From Branchiostoma floridae (lineage: Eukaryota; Chordata; Leptocardii; Amphioxiformes; Branchiostomatidae): a DNA stretch of 64,000 bases. Below the pieces are notes generated by a model that worked only from the letters and a program-made list of their open reading frames with translations, was not told the DNA's origin and did not search any database. This document shows, in pieces, positions 1 to 12,439 of the stretch. The stretch is taken from assembly GCF_000003815.2 (NCBI RefSeq), contig NC_049990.1, forward strand, positions 21,407,026 to 21,471,025. The letters are read 5' to 3'. The position numbers and the translations under genes were made by a program. The stretch's first letter is position 1. Each line of letters starts with the position of its first letter.

Positions 1-34
1 TAGATCGGCTTTGCTCAACACCCGAAACTTTGAC

Positions 35-115
35 GTGACAATGTGTGTTTGTGTGAGAAAGAGTGTGTGCGTGGTGGTGTGTGTATCCGTGTTCGTGTTT
101 GTGTTTCGGGTTAAT
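35..115. repeat. GT-rich low-complexity run
   Basis: Imperfect TGTGTG/GTGTTTGTGT tract at the left edge; otherwise 1-1600 shows no gene. Confidence 0.7.
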
Positions 116-1604
116 TACGGTCTTCTTGGAGTGCGATGATATTCGATCTGTGGCTAGGTCTTGGGAAGATAAAGGTTAAGCGCCTGTCCTTGGTCGTGAC
201 GGTTTCTTAGATTCAACATCTATTTGCGAACCCGTAAATGGAAACTGTAAGCTGCTACACGCTATCCCTAAAAATAAAAGCTTTGTATGGGTGACAATTT
301 CCTTTGTCACATGTATGTTAGTACTGAACATGTTGTTTCCCCTTAGCATGAGGATAGAATGACCCTGACATTTTCCAAAACACACTAAAATGCTGCAGTT
401 TTAAATTTCAGCCATCACAGCGTATTCTATGGTCATTTACGTCTTTTTGTGTGTGTACAAAGCACTCTATATGCAGGAATCGCAGCCTATAAAATCTTAT
501 AAAAACGCACGTGGTTACTTAGCCACTCCGACTGACTGTAACGTTAGATTTTTCATGATATCTTTCACACTCAACTCTGAGATAAAACTAATACCTCCAC
601 CCCCACACAAACGTTTATACTGGGTCATTGTAAATTTGATGGTGAACGTACTTATGTGGGAACGTATTTATGGGCAAATTTAATGCTGTGTGGGCAAGGA
701 AATATCTGAGTGAACTCTGCATTTTTGTTCAAATGTCCTTTCGCGCTCAGCTGCAGGTAACATGTATCGCCCAATTTCTATTCTAAGGGGGTGGGCACTA
801 ATTTTAATTTTTCTAATTGCAAACCCTAACAATCATAAATCCGAACTTCTCCGTAGATAAACACATTGGTTAGAGCTTAGGTTGTCATAACAAATTATAA
901 CACACAATTCTGTATAGAAATTATACAAGCTGCTCTAGCCAGGCGGTTTATCATCGAATAATTCCTTTGTATGAATAGTCAACAGTACTGCTACTAGTAG
1001 TTCTTTGCAGTCTCTTGACGTATCTGTTACGTTACAATACGTATACGAACGACCTCTTGGGGTTTGAAATTTATGTTGTTGACGCACACCGATCCCATTC
1101 ATGACAAAATAAGCTCGCTGTGGAACAAATGACTCTCCAGGCAAGAAACTTATGCTCTGTTTAAGCGTTGACATAAGATTTATCGTTCAACTATCTCCCA
1201 TAGAACGTCGGTAAAAGGTTGAAAGATAAAAGTTTAAAGTTATTTCGGCAAAAGAAATAGCGGTTTAGGGTAGCTACATATATATGTAGGCACCATCGGG
1301 CAAGGAGTGGACCTGCTATGGTCTTGCTATGAATATTATGAACATTCCGACGGACGGTTTTGCTCTGAGTTACAAGAAATTTTGCTGCTATGCATTCGTA
1401 AAAGTAATAACACATTCTTCTGGACTGGCTTTTAAGTCCCGTGGGCCTTTTTTTTTACATTTAAAGGCCGTACACAGTTGTGTTAAGTATGCGATAAATT
1501 TGCGCTGTTGAAGTTGGTCCTTTTAAAAAATGACAACATTCATTCTAAACTACTCCACCAACTATTTTGTTCGTTGCGTTGTTTTCTACACCAATCTCAA
1601 TCTA

Positions 1605-2444
1605 CGAGGGGTGATCAATAAGTTCTCGGCCTCACCAAGACATAACAAGCACAACTCAGATTTTCAGGCACAACTTCCCAAATTTCCCATCATTGGAGTC
1701 ATTACTTTCCAGGCATTCGTTTTTCCTAAATTAGAAGGTAAGTGGCGAGAAAAAAATGGTGTGAATTGTGATCAGACATGTGTGGGTCTAGTTCCCCATG
1801 CCATAAATTAACAAAAGACATTGTCAAAATGTTTGATAATGATTCTCTTCCTATTTCAAGCAAAAAGAATTGGGTTTCTAACTTCCAGCAGCGCAAATTG
1901 ACCCACACACTCAGGTCAGGTCAATTGTCCACGTTTTTCCTTCTCCCTCACCTAACGTTACTGGGTGTCGCCTGCAAAGTAATGATCACACTAATTTGAA
2001 TTTTGGTACATATTTATGTAAGACTTTATACTACTTGACATCTATGCTTCGAAATCTGAGCTGTGCTTATTATTTCTCTGTAAAGTCGAGGACTTAATGA
2101 TAACCCCACGTACATGTATAAAGTCTTATATAAATGTGTACCAAAATTCAAATTATTGTGATCATTATGTTGCAGGCGACACCCAGTAACGTTAGGTGAG
2201 GGAGAAGGAAAANNNNNNNNNNNNNNNNNNNNNNNNNNNNNNNNNNNNNNNNNNNNNNNNNNNNNNNNNNNNNNNNNNNNNNNNNNNNNNNNNNNNNNNN
2301 NNNNNNNNNNNNAAAGTAATGACTCCAATGATTTGTAATTTGGAGGATATTGATACCAGACTTCATACTATGAAGTTGTGCCTAAAAATCTGAGTAGTGC
2401 TTGTTATTTCTGGATGAGGCCGAGAACTTATTGATCACCCCTCG
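1605..2444. mobile_element. Mariner-like element with nested inverted repeats
   Basis: Inverted ends CGAGGGGTGATCAATAAGTT / AACTTATTGATCACCCCTCG flanked by TA on both sides (1603-1604, 2445-2446), as for Tc1/mariner. Similarity between the arms extends over 100 bp. A degraded reading (KNWVSNFQQRK, near 1860-1900) looks like a mariner transposase helix-turn-helix remnant. A second inverted pair (about 1933-2035 and 2110-2212) lies inside. A 100-N gap interrupts it. Confidence 0.7.
2213..2312. other. Assembly gap (100 N)
   Basis: Run of N inside the mariner-like element; inverted repeats probably broke the assembly. Confidence 0.99.
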
Positions 2445-3289
2445 TATGTGTGTTCAACGCTAGCTCAAAAATCACAGCACCTCTCAAAGAAGTCCTAAAT
2501 TCCACAAGGAATTTTTACAATAGGCAATAATTGAATTTTAGGCAGCGAAAAAGGCATAGCTTGTCACACCCTCCAGATTGCTTTGAAAATTCTTTGGTGA
2601 AAGTTACCAGTCGTTCTCACACGTGGCATACAGTTCTGTCCCTGTGAGACTTAGTGCTCCAGTAGACGAGAGGATGGAGAAGGAATTGCACACCCCTCCT
2701 TCACCATAAAAAGTCATGTGCAGGTCAGGCAAAACAGGTTGCCAAACCCACCGGAAAATGCCATTCTGCCTGCTCATCTGTCGAATCGACAGGAGAATAA
2801 AAATTAAAAGGGTCGTTCTCCTGAATTTTCGCTTGGTGGTTTTCTTCTGGTGGCTGGCCAAGAAGACTTTATATAGAGGGCACATCAGTAACCTACGTCC
2901 ACGGTGTTGCATTATCTTTACTGAAGTTTAACAATATTGCATTACAAAGGTCTTGGAGGTGTCCTGCATAAGCCTAGAGTGAGAAAGTCAAGTCATAAAT
3001 GGTTTACGTTTGGGTGTTAAGTCCACACACAGAATCAAGGGTCAACACACAGAAGTGGCTCCGTGACGAAGGTACCAAATGAAAAATCTATATACTGTCT
3101 AGTCCTGTGTCGTTACTTATACTTTATCTCGTAACTCACATTATTATCAGGTCTTGAAGCGACAGTAACTCAAGATCTAAATCCTTTCTGAAGTACGTTG
3201 ACGTCATACATCGTGGTGTGTTCAAATGGCGTAGATGTGAACTTGTCTGATCGAGTTATGGCACGGCAATCATTACGTTATTATGCAAT

Positions 3290-3490
3290 AAAAGGTAGCC
3301 CCATAACTTTTTTTGAGGCCGTGGGGGCAGTGGGTTATTATCCGCTAGGGCACGGTATTGGAAGGCAAATGTCATCCTTCTCCTTCCACTGCCTTAAATA
3401 AAGCGTTTACTTTTAACTGAAGTGGAGTAGACATTGTTACGCCTGGGTGGAGTGAGGAAAGTTGTGTTGTGCCTTTCCTAGTGACATAGC
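3290..3490 (-). mobile_element. tRNA-SINE fragment (body, reverse)
   Basis: Carries the SINE body seen better at 51510-51750: a GGGTTATTATCC-type block, GGCACGGTATTGGAAGG, and GTGCCTTTCC, all in reverse orientation. Confidence 0.55.
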
Positions 3491-4556
3491 GTCTCTGCCC
3501 TCTTGTCCGCTAGTCCAGGCACTTTGCCATTCGACGCACCAATCGATGCTTGTTTATATTGAAAGAAAGCTTAAGCGTGAAAAAGTGGAGAATTTTTGGC
3601 TACGCTCAATAGGCAGAGACCTTCCAATTGTCAACTACACTGAATGCGTACATTGTTTTCTCGCCACTTACCTACTGATTTTCAAAAACGACGTTGCAAT
3701 GACTGCAATTATATGAAATTTGTCACTTAATGCGTACATGCATAGATACTGTATAAAGCCTCGGTCTTTCCTATCACGGCCAGCGGAGGATTTGCCCTTC
3801 AGTGAGGCTTAACTGGTTTGATGTACGTGATGTTTTCTGTGCCACTGTGGACGTTTTTGTTCGTTCAACGTTATTTGATATCATATTGTCAGTACAGTGT
3901 CAGGAAGTGAGTGGAAAGATGTTATCATCGCAAAGGTCGGACTTGTTGGGAGTAACAGGAAGTAGAGTTCAGAGATGGTAAAAATAGTCATTTATCAGAC
4001 GTGGCAGACATTCCAGGCCAAGTAGTCAATGAAAGATTATACTACTTCACGAGAATGTATTGTTTTCAGCCTGTCCGTATATCTTCCACATGCCAGTCAT
4101 CTTAGAGTGACAGAAAGTGATCAATGCACACATGCAATATTAATCAAACCCTTATTTGCATATTCAATAATTTCAACTAATAGTAATCAAACAAGATGTA
4201 CAAGAAATTTTAGATATTTCACGGAGGTGTGAGATCGCTTAACTCTTGTTTCGGGAAGAATGTTAGCATGTTAGCCACACAAGACTAGGACAGTAAAAAC
4301 ATTTTAGGAAGATGTGTCCTTTTTTGCATTCTTTTCTTCTGGGAGGGGAGCTCGCACTCATGTTCAAATTATGTATTTATCATGCCTCTATTCATTCACA
4401 AGTTACATTTGTACATGTATAAGCTAGTTTGCGTGCCATGTCAAATATTGTGTTTTCCACAATCACGGTACAAGCGGTCGGTGGTAGTGAGAATATTAAT
4501 TTGTGTCCATTCATTCATTTGTATCGATATGTTTCTTAGAATGAAGAAAAGCCTAC

Positions 4557-4663
4557 CTCTCCACAGTGATGACGAGCAGGGCGTTAGTGGACACGTACAG
4601 GCTCACCATCCGCACGTAGTTCACTGTGGCACACATGAAACTCCCATGGGTCCATTCGCGCAT
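4557..4663 (-). CDS. Prokineticin-receptor-like exon 3 (TM3)
   Basis: A 107-bp exon preceded by a pyrimidine tract and CAG, with donor GTAGGC. It encodes W-T-H-G-S-F-M-C and then TM3 with the prokineticin receptor signature, ending inside the arginine codon after Val-Glu. Phase 0 in, phase 2 out. Confidence 0.85.
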
Positions 4664-6765
4664 CTGTGGGAGGGGGGAAACCACGAACAGAAATGTACAG
4701 AAAATATGTTTGTAATGTCTCTGGTCACTATTCTTTTAAATGTTCCAGAATATAGCACAAATAACGCTAGCTTGATTGTTTATACTATAATACTAACGCC
4801 ATTCATTAATTAGATTAGTTTCTTTGAATTGTTAGATATGTAATGTCTACTTAACTCTATTCCTTTAAATGTTCCAGAATATAACACAAATAACGCTAGC
4901 TTGATTGTTTTTACTATAATACTATCGTCATTCATTAATTAGATTAGTTTCATTGAATTGTTAGATATGAACAAGTCATGTCTAGTTCAACTGTTTTGTA
5001 TGTACAAGTTGCCACACATTGCATCCTTAAGCCAACAGAAATGATTTGATTTCTCTATTTCTTTTGATGGTAAGACGACGCGACAAGCGATCCAAAAATA
5101 AACCATTCTTATGGATGATCGTCAAGCGAAGTGACATTAAAAGCTACGTACCTTGAAGACGAAATAATCCATGTTGAAGGGGATGCACAGTACAGCTACG
5201 ATCAGGTCTGACAGTGCTATCCCAAAAATACATCAAAAGCATCACTAGTATTCATCAAGTATTCATTCAAACTCTTGTAGTGCCTGGTATAGCATATAGA
5301 GTAGCAGGTTTTCTTGTTGTTTCAGTAGCAGGGTATATTTTACAGGGAGGAGTTCCCAGTCCTTCCTCTAGACATAACACCTCGAAAACGGGACCCCATT
5401 TTTTTTATCCCATCCGAAATACGGGTGCAGTCCCAACCGAAATGCCCTTCCCAGGATTGACCTGGAGTCCCCTGGAAAGAAACTTATCAAAACTAGGAGC
5501 TCAAACTTAAGGCTGCTACCAGTTAAATTATAGTGAAATCACCCGGAGCATTGAAGACATTTAAACTCGATGCAGCTCAAAATAAAGCAAATATTTCTAG
5601 TTCTAATGCCCAAAGTTATAATAACGTTATTACATGGTGTCACTGTTGACTTGCAGCATTCCAATTGAATTTCATGCTGAAAGCTTTCTCCATCTTTGCC
5701 TACCAAAGCTTTCTCAATGTGAACACACTGGCCAAACACAATACGTAGTTTGTTCTTGATATACAAATGTTTGTTCTTTATATACATATGTACTTCCCTA
5801 ATGCTGTGCTCGTCGGAATGTAGTCCCGGTCGGTCTCCGAAGCCACGGATTTGTCCCGACCGGTGGACTGCCGGATACTGAATATCAATGTTTTCACTGG
5901 TAGGCCAAGGCGTATATTTGTCGCCGGGTTCCTGGTTGATTTTAACTCCGAGATAAAATAAAGCCGGGGCCCAACCGGGTAGCCGTAGGGCATCCCACGG
6001 GGCCACGTAGGGGTCACGGCCGAAAGTACCAAACAATAGCAATGTTTTATTGCAAATGCATGCCCATGCGGCTAATTGCAAGAGAAGAAAGACTAAATAC
6101 ATGAAATGAATGAATGTGGTCTAAGTAAATGTAGATAAACTAAATTCTAACATACAAATATTAAGTGGATGGATGTACATACGATACAAAATAGGGTACT
6201 AAATCTACGTAACTATTGCGGGGTTTGACTTCTTCTTTGAAGACAATTGAAAATAAAATGCCCCATGTATTCAATAATAGATTGATTCGATTATCTTAGT
6301 AGGGATAGAATATTTTGTGGTGTGATTTCGGTCACTCTGTCAAATAGTCTTAATAGTCTTAACCATCAAAAACCCCGGTATGGGCCCCTTTTCTAATTGT
6401 AACCAAAACCTTACATCAACATCCAGCAAACAGTGTTTGATGACGTGTTACCTACCGAGATTGGCGATCAGGAGATTGGTGGAGCCTCTTGTCTGTTGGT
6501 ACTTGTACAGGACTAACAATAGCAGCGCATTCCCGACCCCACATACCAACAGGATGAGAAAATAGACGAACGCCAGTGTCACACGTACGGGGATGCCCTT
6601 ACCCTCCGGCGGCAAGGTATCGTTGACGAAGTCGGCTTCAAATGTTCCGTTTGTTTCCTCAATAAAGTTCCAGTAGTCACCGTGCAGGTCCTCCGAGTAG
6701 GAGTAGGAATAGTAATCAGTCAGATTCAAGAGAGAAGAGAGATAGCTAGATGAGTTTATCGCCAT
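4557..6765 (-). CDS. Prokineticin-receptor-like GPCR, 5' half (3 exons, partial)
   Basis: Class A peptide GPCR. Three exons join in frame (6456-6765, 5152-5216, 4557-4663; phases 1, 0, 2) to give 160 residues covering the N-terminus and TM1 to TM3. Seen: an acidic, tyrosine-rich N-terminus of about 58 residues with N-glycosylation sequons; TM1 with GN; TM2 reading [15 protein letters not shown]; and TM3 opening with the conserved disulfide cysteine followed by [17 protein letters not shown]. The [15 protein letters not shown] string is, from family knowledge, close to diagnostic for prokineticin receptors (Gq-coupled in vertebrates). The last donor falls at the arginine of the DRY-equivalent, here VER. 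TM4-TM7 are not found in the 4.5 kb to the left, so the gene continues outside the window. Ligand and coupling are inferred from the family only. Confidence 0.85.
4726..4985. repeat. 130-bp tandem duplication in receptor intron
   Basis: The block AACGCTAGCTTGATTGTTT recurs about 130 bp later with few differences. Two copies. Confidence 0.85.
5152..5216 (-). CDS. Prokineticin-receptor-like exon 2 (TM2)
   Basis: A 65-bp exon bounded by an AG acceptor and a GTACGT donor. It encodes [20 protein letters not shown] plus FK, i.e. TM2 with the conserved Asp. It is too short to appear as an ORF and was found by reading the reverse strand with phase 1 in and phase 0 out. Confidence 0.85.
5780..6030 (-). 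repeat. Dispersed GC-rich repeat, copy 1
   Basis: Its reverse complement (CCCTACGTGGCCCCGTGGGA..) resembles the segment at 19300-19380. Both are richer in GC than their surroundings. Class unknown. Confidence 0.45.
6456..6765 (-). CDS. Prokineticin-receptor-like exon 1
   Basis: Starts at ATG 6765 and ends at a GTAGGT donor. It encodes the extracellular N-terminus (Asn-Ser-Ser, Asn-Leu-Thr, Asn-Gly-Thr and Asn-Asp-Thr sequons; many Tyr and acidic residues, possible sulfotyrosines), all of TM1 and the start of TM2. It ends in phase 1. Confidence 0.85.
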
Positions 6766-8380
6766 TGTACAGTGTGGTTGTCCTGTCCTGATGATGTGCG
6801 AACTGTAGAACGAGGATGGTACCGGTCTCTATTCTGTAGTTTTTGTAACGTTGTCGATGTTGCCTCCGTCTTCTTTGTTCAATTTATGATAAATGTTCAC
6901 GAAATGTCCTCTTCCCCCTCTCGAAAGCCAACTACAACGTCAGTCTGTAGAATGAACCACAACTGATTCAAACGGGGACCTCAATTTTAAGGACGATTAC
7001 GCCGGTAACTCAGCGACAACATCGCATCCGCTATCCCCCTCTCATGGGATTAGAAAACATGAGACTTTGGGCGGAAACGGGAAAAGTCCGAGATTAAGAC
7101 TTCCATCTTGAGGCGGTCGCACGTAACACTTAGTAATTCTGTATTAGAGTTAGATCCATGTAAATCCCGCTCTAGGCACCGTAGAGACAGAAATGATTAG
7201 TACCGTCGCTGGACAAAGTACCTCGCCACGTCACGACGTCAGCAAATGATGAGAGAGGCGGCGTTTCCTACGTGCACGTTAGACCTGAAAGGAAGAGAAA
7301 GAAGTATAATCACAAGTGTACTTTCTCCAACATTTTCAAGCCACGCTTTTCTGATATACATTTCTATCTGTCCAATTTTATCGCACAACAGTAAGTAAGG
7401 TCGTTTTGCGTAAAGGCGTAATTTGTCCAGAAACCAAGAGATCCCGGGTTCGAATCCGGTAATTGTTACCGACCTTGTGCCATTGGGAAAGGCACTTGAC
7501 ATGAATTTCCTCACTTCCAACACAATAAGGTGTAATTGGATCGAACGACTTTGGCCTAAATGGGGTAGGGATTTTTTCCTAGCAGCCTTCGTAACCCCTA
7601 CTTCACCTATTGAGTCAAGAAGTCAAGCTTGCCGAGACTTGATGTTTCTGACTTATGTGGTATCTCACTGCACTTGGGGCACCGGTGCGGCACTGCGGGG
7701 TCCGAAGAACTACTTAAGGAATTTCAGAGAAAAAGAGCAAATTTTCTTACCTTTGGTGTATTTTGTTGTCTTCTAAGTCATACTTTTACGTATTACGCAA
7801 TATCTAAATTATAGAATTCGGAGAAAATGACAAACAAAACAGTGACGCAGTGAACGAGCCCCGCATTGACGAAAGAAAGTGAGAGTGCACATTTAGGGAG
7901 AAGACATGCTGCTTTGCTGTTCATTACCCAGAAGCAAACTTGTTTAAAAAAAAGTTAAACTAAACTACCTATTCCTGGTTAGTATTCTGGGTGAGGCGAT
8001 CAAAGTCGCCATGAACAATCCTTTAAAGTAAGCGGAAAATAACCTTAGATCCGTCAGGAGCATCTGGGCAATCCACCCCGTGAAGAAAAACCGTGGAATG
8101 GCATCTTCTAAACAGCCTCACGGTGGATTCTTTCTTCTATCCCTGCCTTTAAAACAGCGGTGCCGAGCCATACTTATAGCCGGCCATTTTGTCATCTTCA
8201 TAGTTAGAGAGTTCACCACACAACGGGAGAACGGGATTTTTCTTATCACCTAACTTCAGCCTGCATAAAAATGTATATTCATCCACTATTATTGGCAAGT
8301 CGTTTTCTGTTCTGTGTATCTTTTCGTCTAGACCCATTGTTGAGGCATTCACACGGCACATAAAAAGACGTGTCTTGGGT
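6766..8380. other. Intergenic, upstream of receptor; SINE pieces
   Basis: No gene supported. Holds a SINE-like segment near 7425-7560 with a GGTTCGAATCC box B and GGGAAAGGCACTTGAC, and a block near 7678 (CACCGGTGCGGCACTGCGGG) that recurs at 8938. Confidence 0.5.
7425..7560 (+). mobile_element. tRNA-derived SINE fragment
   Basis: Box B-like GGGTTCGAATCC followed by the family body GTGCCATTGGGAAAGGCACT. The tRNA 5' half is degraded. Confidence 0.55.
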
Positions 8381-8460
8381 TCGAATGTTGTCGCCGAAGT
8401 TGTGCCTTTGGGAAAGATACTTAACACGACTTTCCTTTCGACTCATAAAAAGACGTAGAC
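8375..8460 (+). mobile_element. Short tRNA-SINE fragment
   Basis: GGGTTCGAATG, then GTGCCTTTGGGAAAGATACT, as in the SINE body elsewhere in the window. Confidence 0.5.
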
Positions 8461-8499
8461 GTTTCCAGCAACGATGATGACTCCATGATTCCGAAAGTT

Positions 8500-11400
8500 G
8501 GACCGATTCGAAAATGAACAGATTATACCGGCAGGCGTCCTCGTGTTTTAGAGCTTACAGATCCAAGAAAAGAACAAGAGCCAAGTGCCTGTACCTCATG
8601 AATTTTCTGTACCGGTACCCACCCCTATACCTACCACAAAATAGTACGGGTCCTCCCAAAAACCAGTCGGGTCTTTTATTGATCAGCAATGGAGTTTCTC
8701 TAAATAATGATGCTTCTCATTTAGGAAGGAAAGATGATGTTACAGTTAACCCTTGCCCCTGGAATGGCCATAGGGTCAATCTTGAAGTGACCTTTTGGGT
8801 TTTATTACGTAAGATTACAGATCGACCGTTGCTGAAACTTTCATTGCTATTTTTCTTAACAATCATCAAGAGCCAACTACTTGCCATCTATGGCTCCTGG
8901 CCAGATATGTTAAGGTGGTATATCACTGAAAATGGAGCACCGGTGCGGCACTGCGGGCTAAGTTCACGGCGGTACTGTTGTGTTAGTTTCGCTAGATTGT
9001 TTTCATCTAATTAAAAAAAATTATTTTCTAATAATTACAGATCATTAGCAGATATCGATTGGCGCAAACAAGAGCTTGTAGCCTTCATCATTATGCACAT
9101 GAAAAACATAGTTTCATTGCAGTGGTATGTACCAAAGCGCTGTATTTTCCCATAGAAAAAAATAATATTTGGGGGCAATAAAACCTGATGACGTCATCCA
9201 TATGGCCCAAAAAAAATCAGATTTAGACTTCTTTCATGCCGATCTAACAATATTCGTTATAGTTCCATTCTTTCTTAATTCATTAATTAGAAAACAATGG
9301 AAAGTCAAAATGCCAATTTAGCCAACCCTGAAACCTTAACCTAAAGGAGACGGGGATATGAAAATTGGCTACTTAAATTGATTGGTTACCGTCGCGTCCT
9401 ACACAGTAGGCATGTCTAGTTGAAATAACGACACCGAAATCTCTTTATGCACAGTCACAGACCCATTCACGACGCCGATGAGTTAACATGAAACATGGAT
9501 ACATTTTTTTCAGCACGGCACAACAGAATCCCCCGATGACGCAAATACCTTTGATTTCTATTCTACGATGTTATATTTGGTCATGAAGAGGAAAGCGCCA
9601 TTAGATAAAGAGCTGGAGGTTCCCATTTATATTCCGCAGCGCCTTTGCCGTTATTGTAACGCTGGTTCACCTTTATCCGAGGGTAACCTATATTCGTTGT
9701 TTGTAAAAGAAAACATATTTAAAGTCGACGGACGGTGGTTTCATTTTGAAAATATTTCAAATTTGAAACCACTGTCAACAGACTTAATACTCCTAAATGT
9801 GCTGTTTTTAAAGACAACGGATAAAGGTCACCCCACAGATAAAGGTGAACTAGCGTTACATACGGGGATCAGACATGTTCAAACTGTTTAAAACGTAATT
9901 TATGGCTATTCGGATAGCCCAGTTATGTACATGTGCTATATTTTTAGAAAATACGTTTTGACGGTTGTTCTTAGAGATACACTCAATTGTCCAGCCTGCT
10001 GGACAGATGTGCATGATATGATATGATGTTTTTATATAGTCATAACTTGGACATAGGTCTTCATCGAAAGAAAATACTCGAGATTCAATCTAAAGACGTT
10101 ATAAGGCCTTGGGTAACAATATATGAAAACAATGGGTATAATAAATTATTCATCAAAGATTGCTGTTTTTGTACTTCATTAAGCAATTTAAGTATGCACC
10201 CGTGTGATAATAACCCCTTAGAGTGAGGGATTGTATAAGATTCTAATTCCCTGTGAGACTGAACAAGGCATCATATTCAACGTACCTATCAAGACCTAAA
10301 AGCATCTCAAGGTCGGGGGCTATATTAATAAGACTGAAGCAATATCCGAATGTCTTCTCAATAAGTCATAGAAACCAAGGTCACTCGCAGAGAATCATAA
10401 CAGCAAAAACAACGACATTTTTTTCAGTAGGCTACAGAGTGATATGCTGAAATTGTCTTAAAAGATGAGCTAACTGATGCTATTAAAACGAAGAAAGAGA
10501 ATGACAATTTCCGACCGTGCTTCTCTTGAAACTATTGACTTTCCCCAGAGCTCGGGTAAGAAAATTGACAAGCTCACAAGGGTACCAATTAAAAACATCC
10601 ATTACAGCAAGGGATTTTGCGATTGCTTTTTGTTATGACGGCAAGACAAATTTTCGTAAACACAATAGCTCCCAAACTTATTTCTGGCCCGTTGGCTATG
10701 ATAAATGAGGTAAATACAGGTAATTAGCGTTTGTTAATCGTATTTCAGAATGCTCAGTGGGCGTCGGGTTCTCCACCGAAAATAGCGATGTTTTTCAAAC
10801 GGTAGCAAAATGACTGTAGTTTCTTGATTGCCGCCCAATCACATGTTTTTACAGACAATACCGACGGGAAAAATAACGCTGCTCGGCTCCAAAAAGCTAC
10901 TAATTTGCATGCATTTTAGCTAAATAATCTAGAGAAATTGGAAAGAAAAGCCCTAGATTTAGAAAACGTTTAAATTTTACTTCACTGATTGGTATAACAT
11001 TACTTTCTTAACCTCCTTGCATGAATGCATGCCTTTCAATGATTAAAGGACGTGAACGGTAGTTTGAAATCCATGTTCGTCTTGCCTTGCGGCTCGTCAC
11101 TCTCCTTCTTTATAAGAAGACTGCTTGTCTAAACGACCAAATTCTCTCGGTTCCCAAGGTGGTCCTCTTATACAAGTTTGACTGTATACATAGAGGTGAC
11201 AGCTTATCGAGTTTGTATATTCATCATGCCGTGGTTAATTAGATTATTTCAGATTGAAGTTGAATGTGGTAATCGCACTCAATATACGAAAATGTTCAAA
11301 GCAGGCGTGAGCTATTAATATAATCTGTTTGACGTGAGGGAAAAATTAAGTTTGAGGTATATCTTTAGATATCATCGCATCATTTCCAAATACAACAAAG

Positions 11401-12290
11401 GAATGAGTAACAGCAAAGTTGACGAAACTTATTCCCTATACATTTGCTGCATTTTCGTGCAGATAGTTAAGTTTCGCACCCAGTCCGCTAAATAATGATG
11501 TCCGGGGTCATCGTGCCAGAAATGGCGCAGTCTGTTCCGATTTTGCCAAGCATGCCACGTTCAGACGTAATAAGTCTTGTTTCATAAGTACGAACCGTGC
11601 CTGAACCCCGTCTTCAGATGGCTTTTATCTGGTGCCAATGCCAAGAATGATCACACCAGGCGTCTTACGAATCACATGGGGCGTCTTATCCTTTCAACGC
11701 CTTCAAAGCAGAGGGGCGCGAAGTGCCTTGGGGTTGCGTGAGCACCCATTTAACAAGAGAAAAGAGCGCTCTTGACACGACCAGTCTTTGAATAAAGGTG
11801 AATTATGGACCCCCTGGAAGGGGAACGGGTTACCACGAATCAAAATCGAAGTTATTTTAAATTCCAACTTCAGATGAAAGTGCATTTAATTAACCGTAAT
11901 TGTAAAGGTTGGAAAGCCGCTTGGTTTCACGTTTATACTGAATGTCACCATCTCCATGGTCTAACGGTTATCGACATCAGAGAAATTTAGATTGATGGAC
12001 ACCGAAAAGATAGCCCTGCATAACACTCCAATTTTCAGCACTAGGGACAGGCATCACTAAGTCGGGTTGAAAAGACGGCAATCTATTGACGAGATATAGC
12101 GCCGTTTTCTAATACCAGGGGTTGGTTTTCCACGCACTTACAGCATCGATTTGAACTTAAGTACGTCTGGGTCACGTCAACCGTCGTATAATAACACAAT
12201 ACCTCAGCTTTAATTGGTTGCATAACAACAATCAAACTGTGATCTGAACCAGCGTAAGTACACGTTACGCAGATTGAAATATTCATTAGC
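8500..12290. other. Intergenic, no gene seen
   Basis: AT-rich DNA with only short ORFs. A GGTGGGTACC-family fragment sits near 8510-8650. The 107-codon frame at 9568-9891 was considered and rejected. Confidence 0.5.
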
Positions 12291-12295
12291 TAGCC

Positions 12296-12434
12296 TGGGT
12301 ACCATCCGGACAGTAGTTCACTCCGACGTTCATTATATACTATATACAGTCGCCTCTAGCTCTGACATTTCTTATACACTTCTCTGGATATCAGAAGCGA
12401 ACATAGGAGCGAACTACTATCCGGATGGTACCCA
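12296..12434. mobile_element. MITE, TGGGTACCATCCGGA termini
   Basis: Inverted ends TGGGTACCATCCGGA(C)AGTAG / CTACTATCCGGATGGTACCC over about 24 bp, 139 bp long. A second family member is at 41555-41648. Confidence 0.7.
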
Positions 12435-12439
12435 TGCTT

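Noticed and set aside
2604-2912. Minus-strand 102-codon frame with a hydrophobic stretch as a later receptor exon
   Set aside because: No TM6/TM7 signature (no CWxP or NPxxY-like motif), and phase with receptor exon 3 not supported.
9568-9891. 107-codon frame with RLCRYCNAGSPLSEGNLYSLFV
   Set aside because: Slight ZAD-like look but only one Cys pair, no splice partners and no repeat of the motif; insufficient.
11940-11990. tRNA-like CATGGTCTAACGGTTATCG
   Set aside because: Only a D-arm-like string; no box B or stems nearby.
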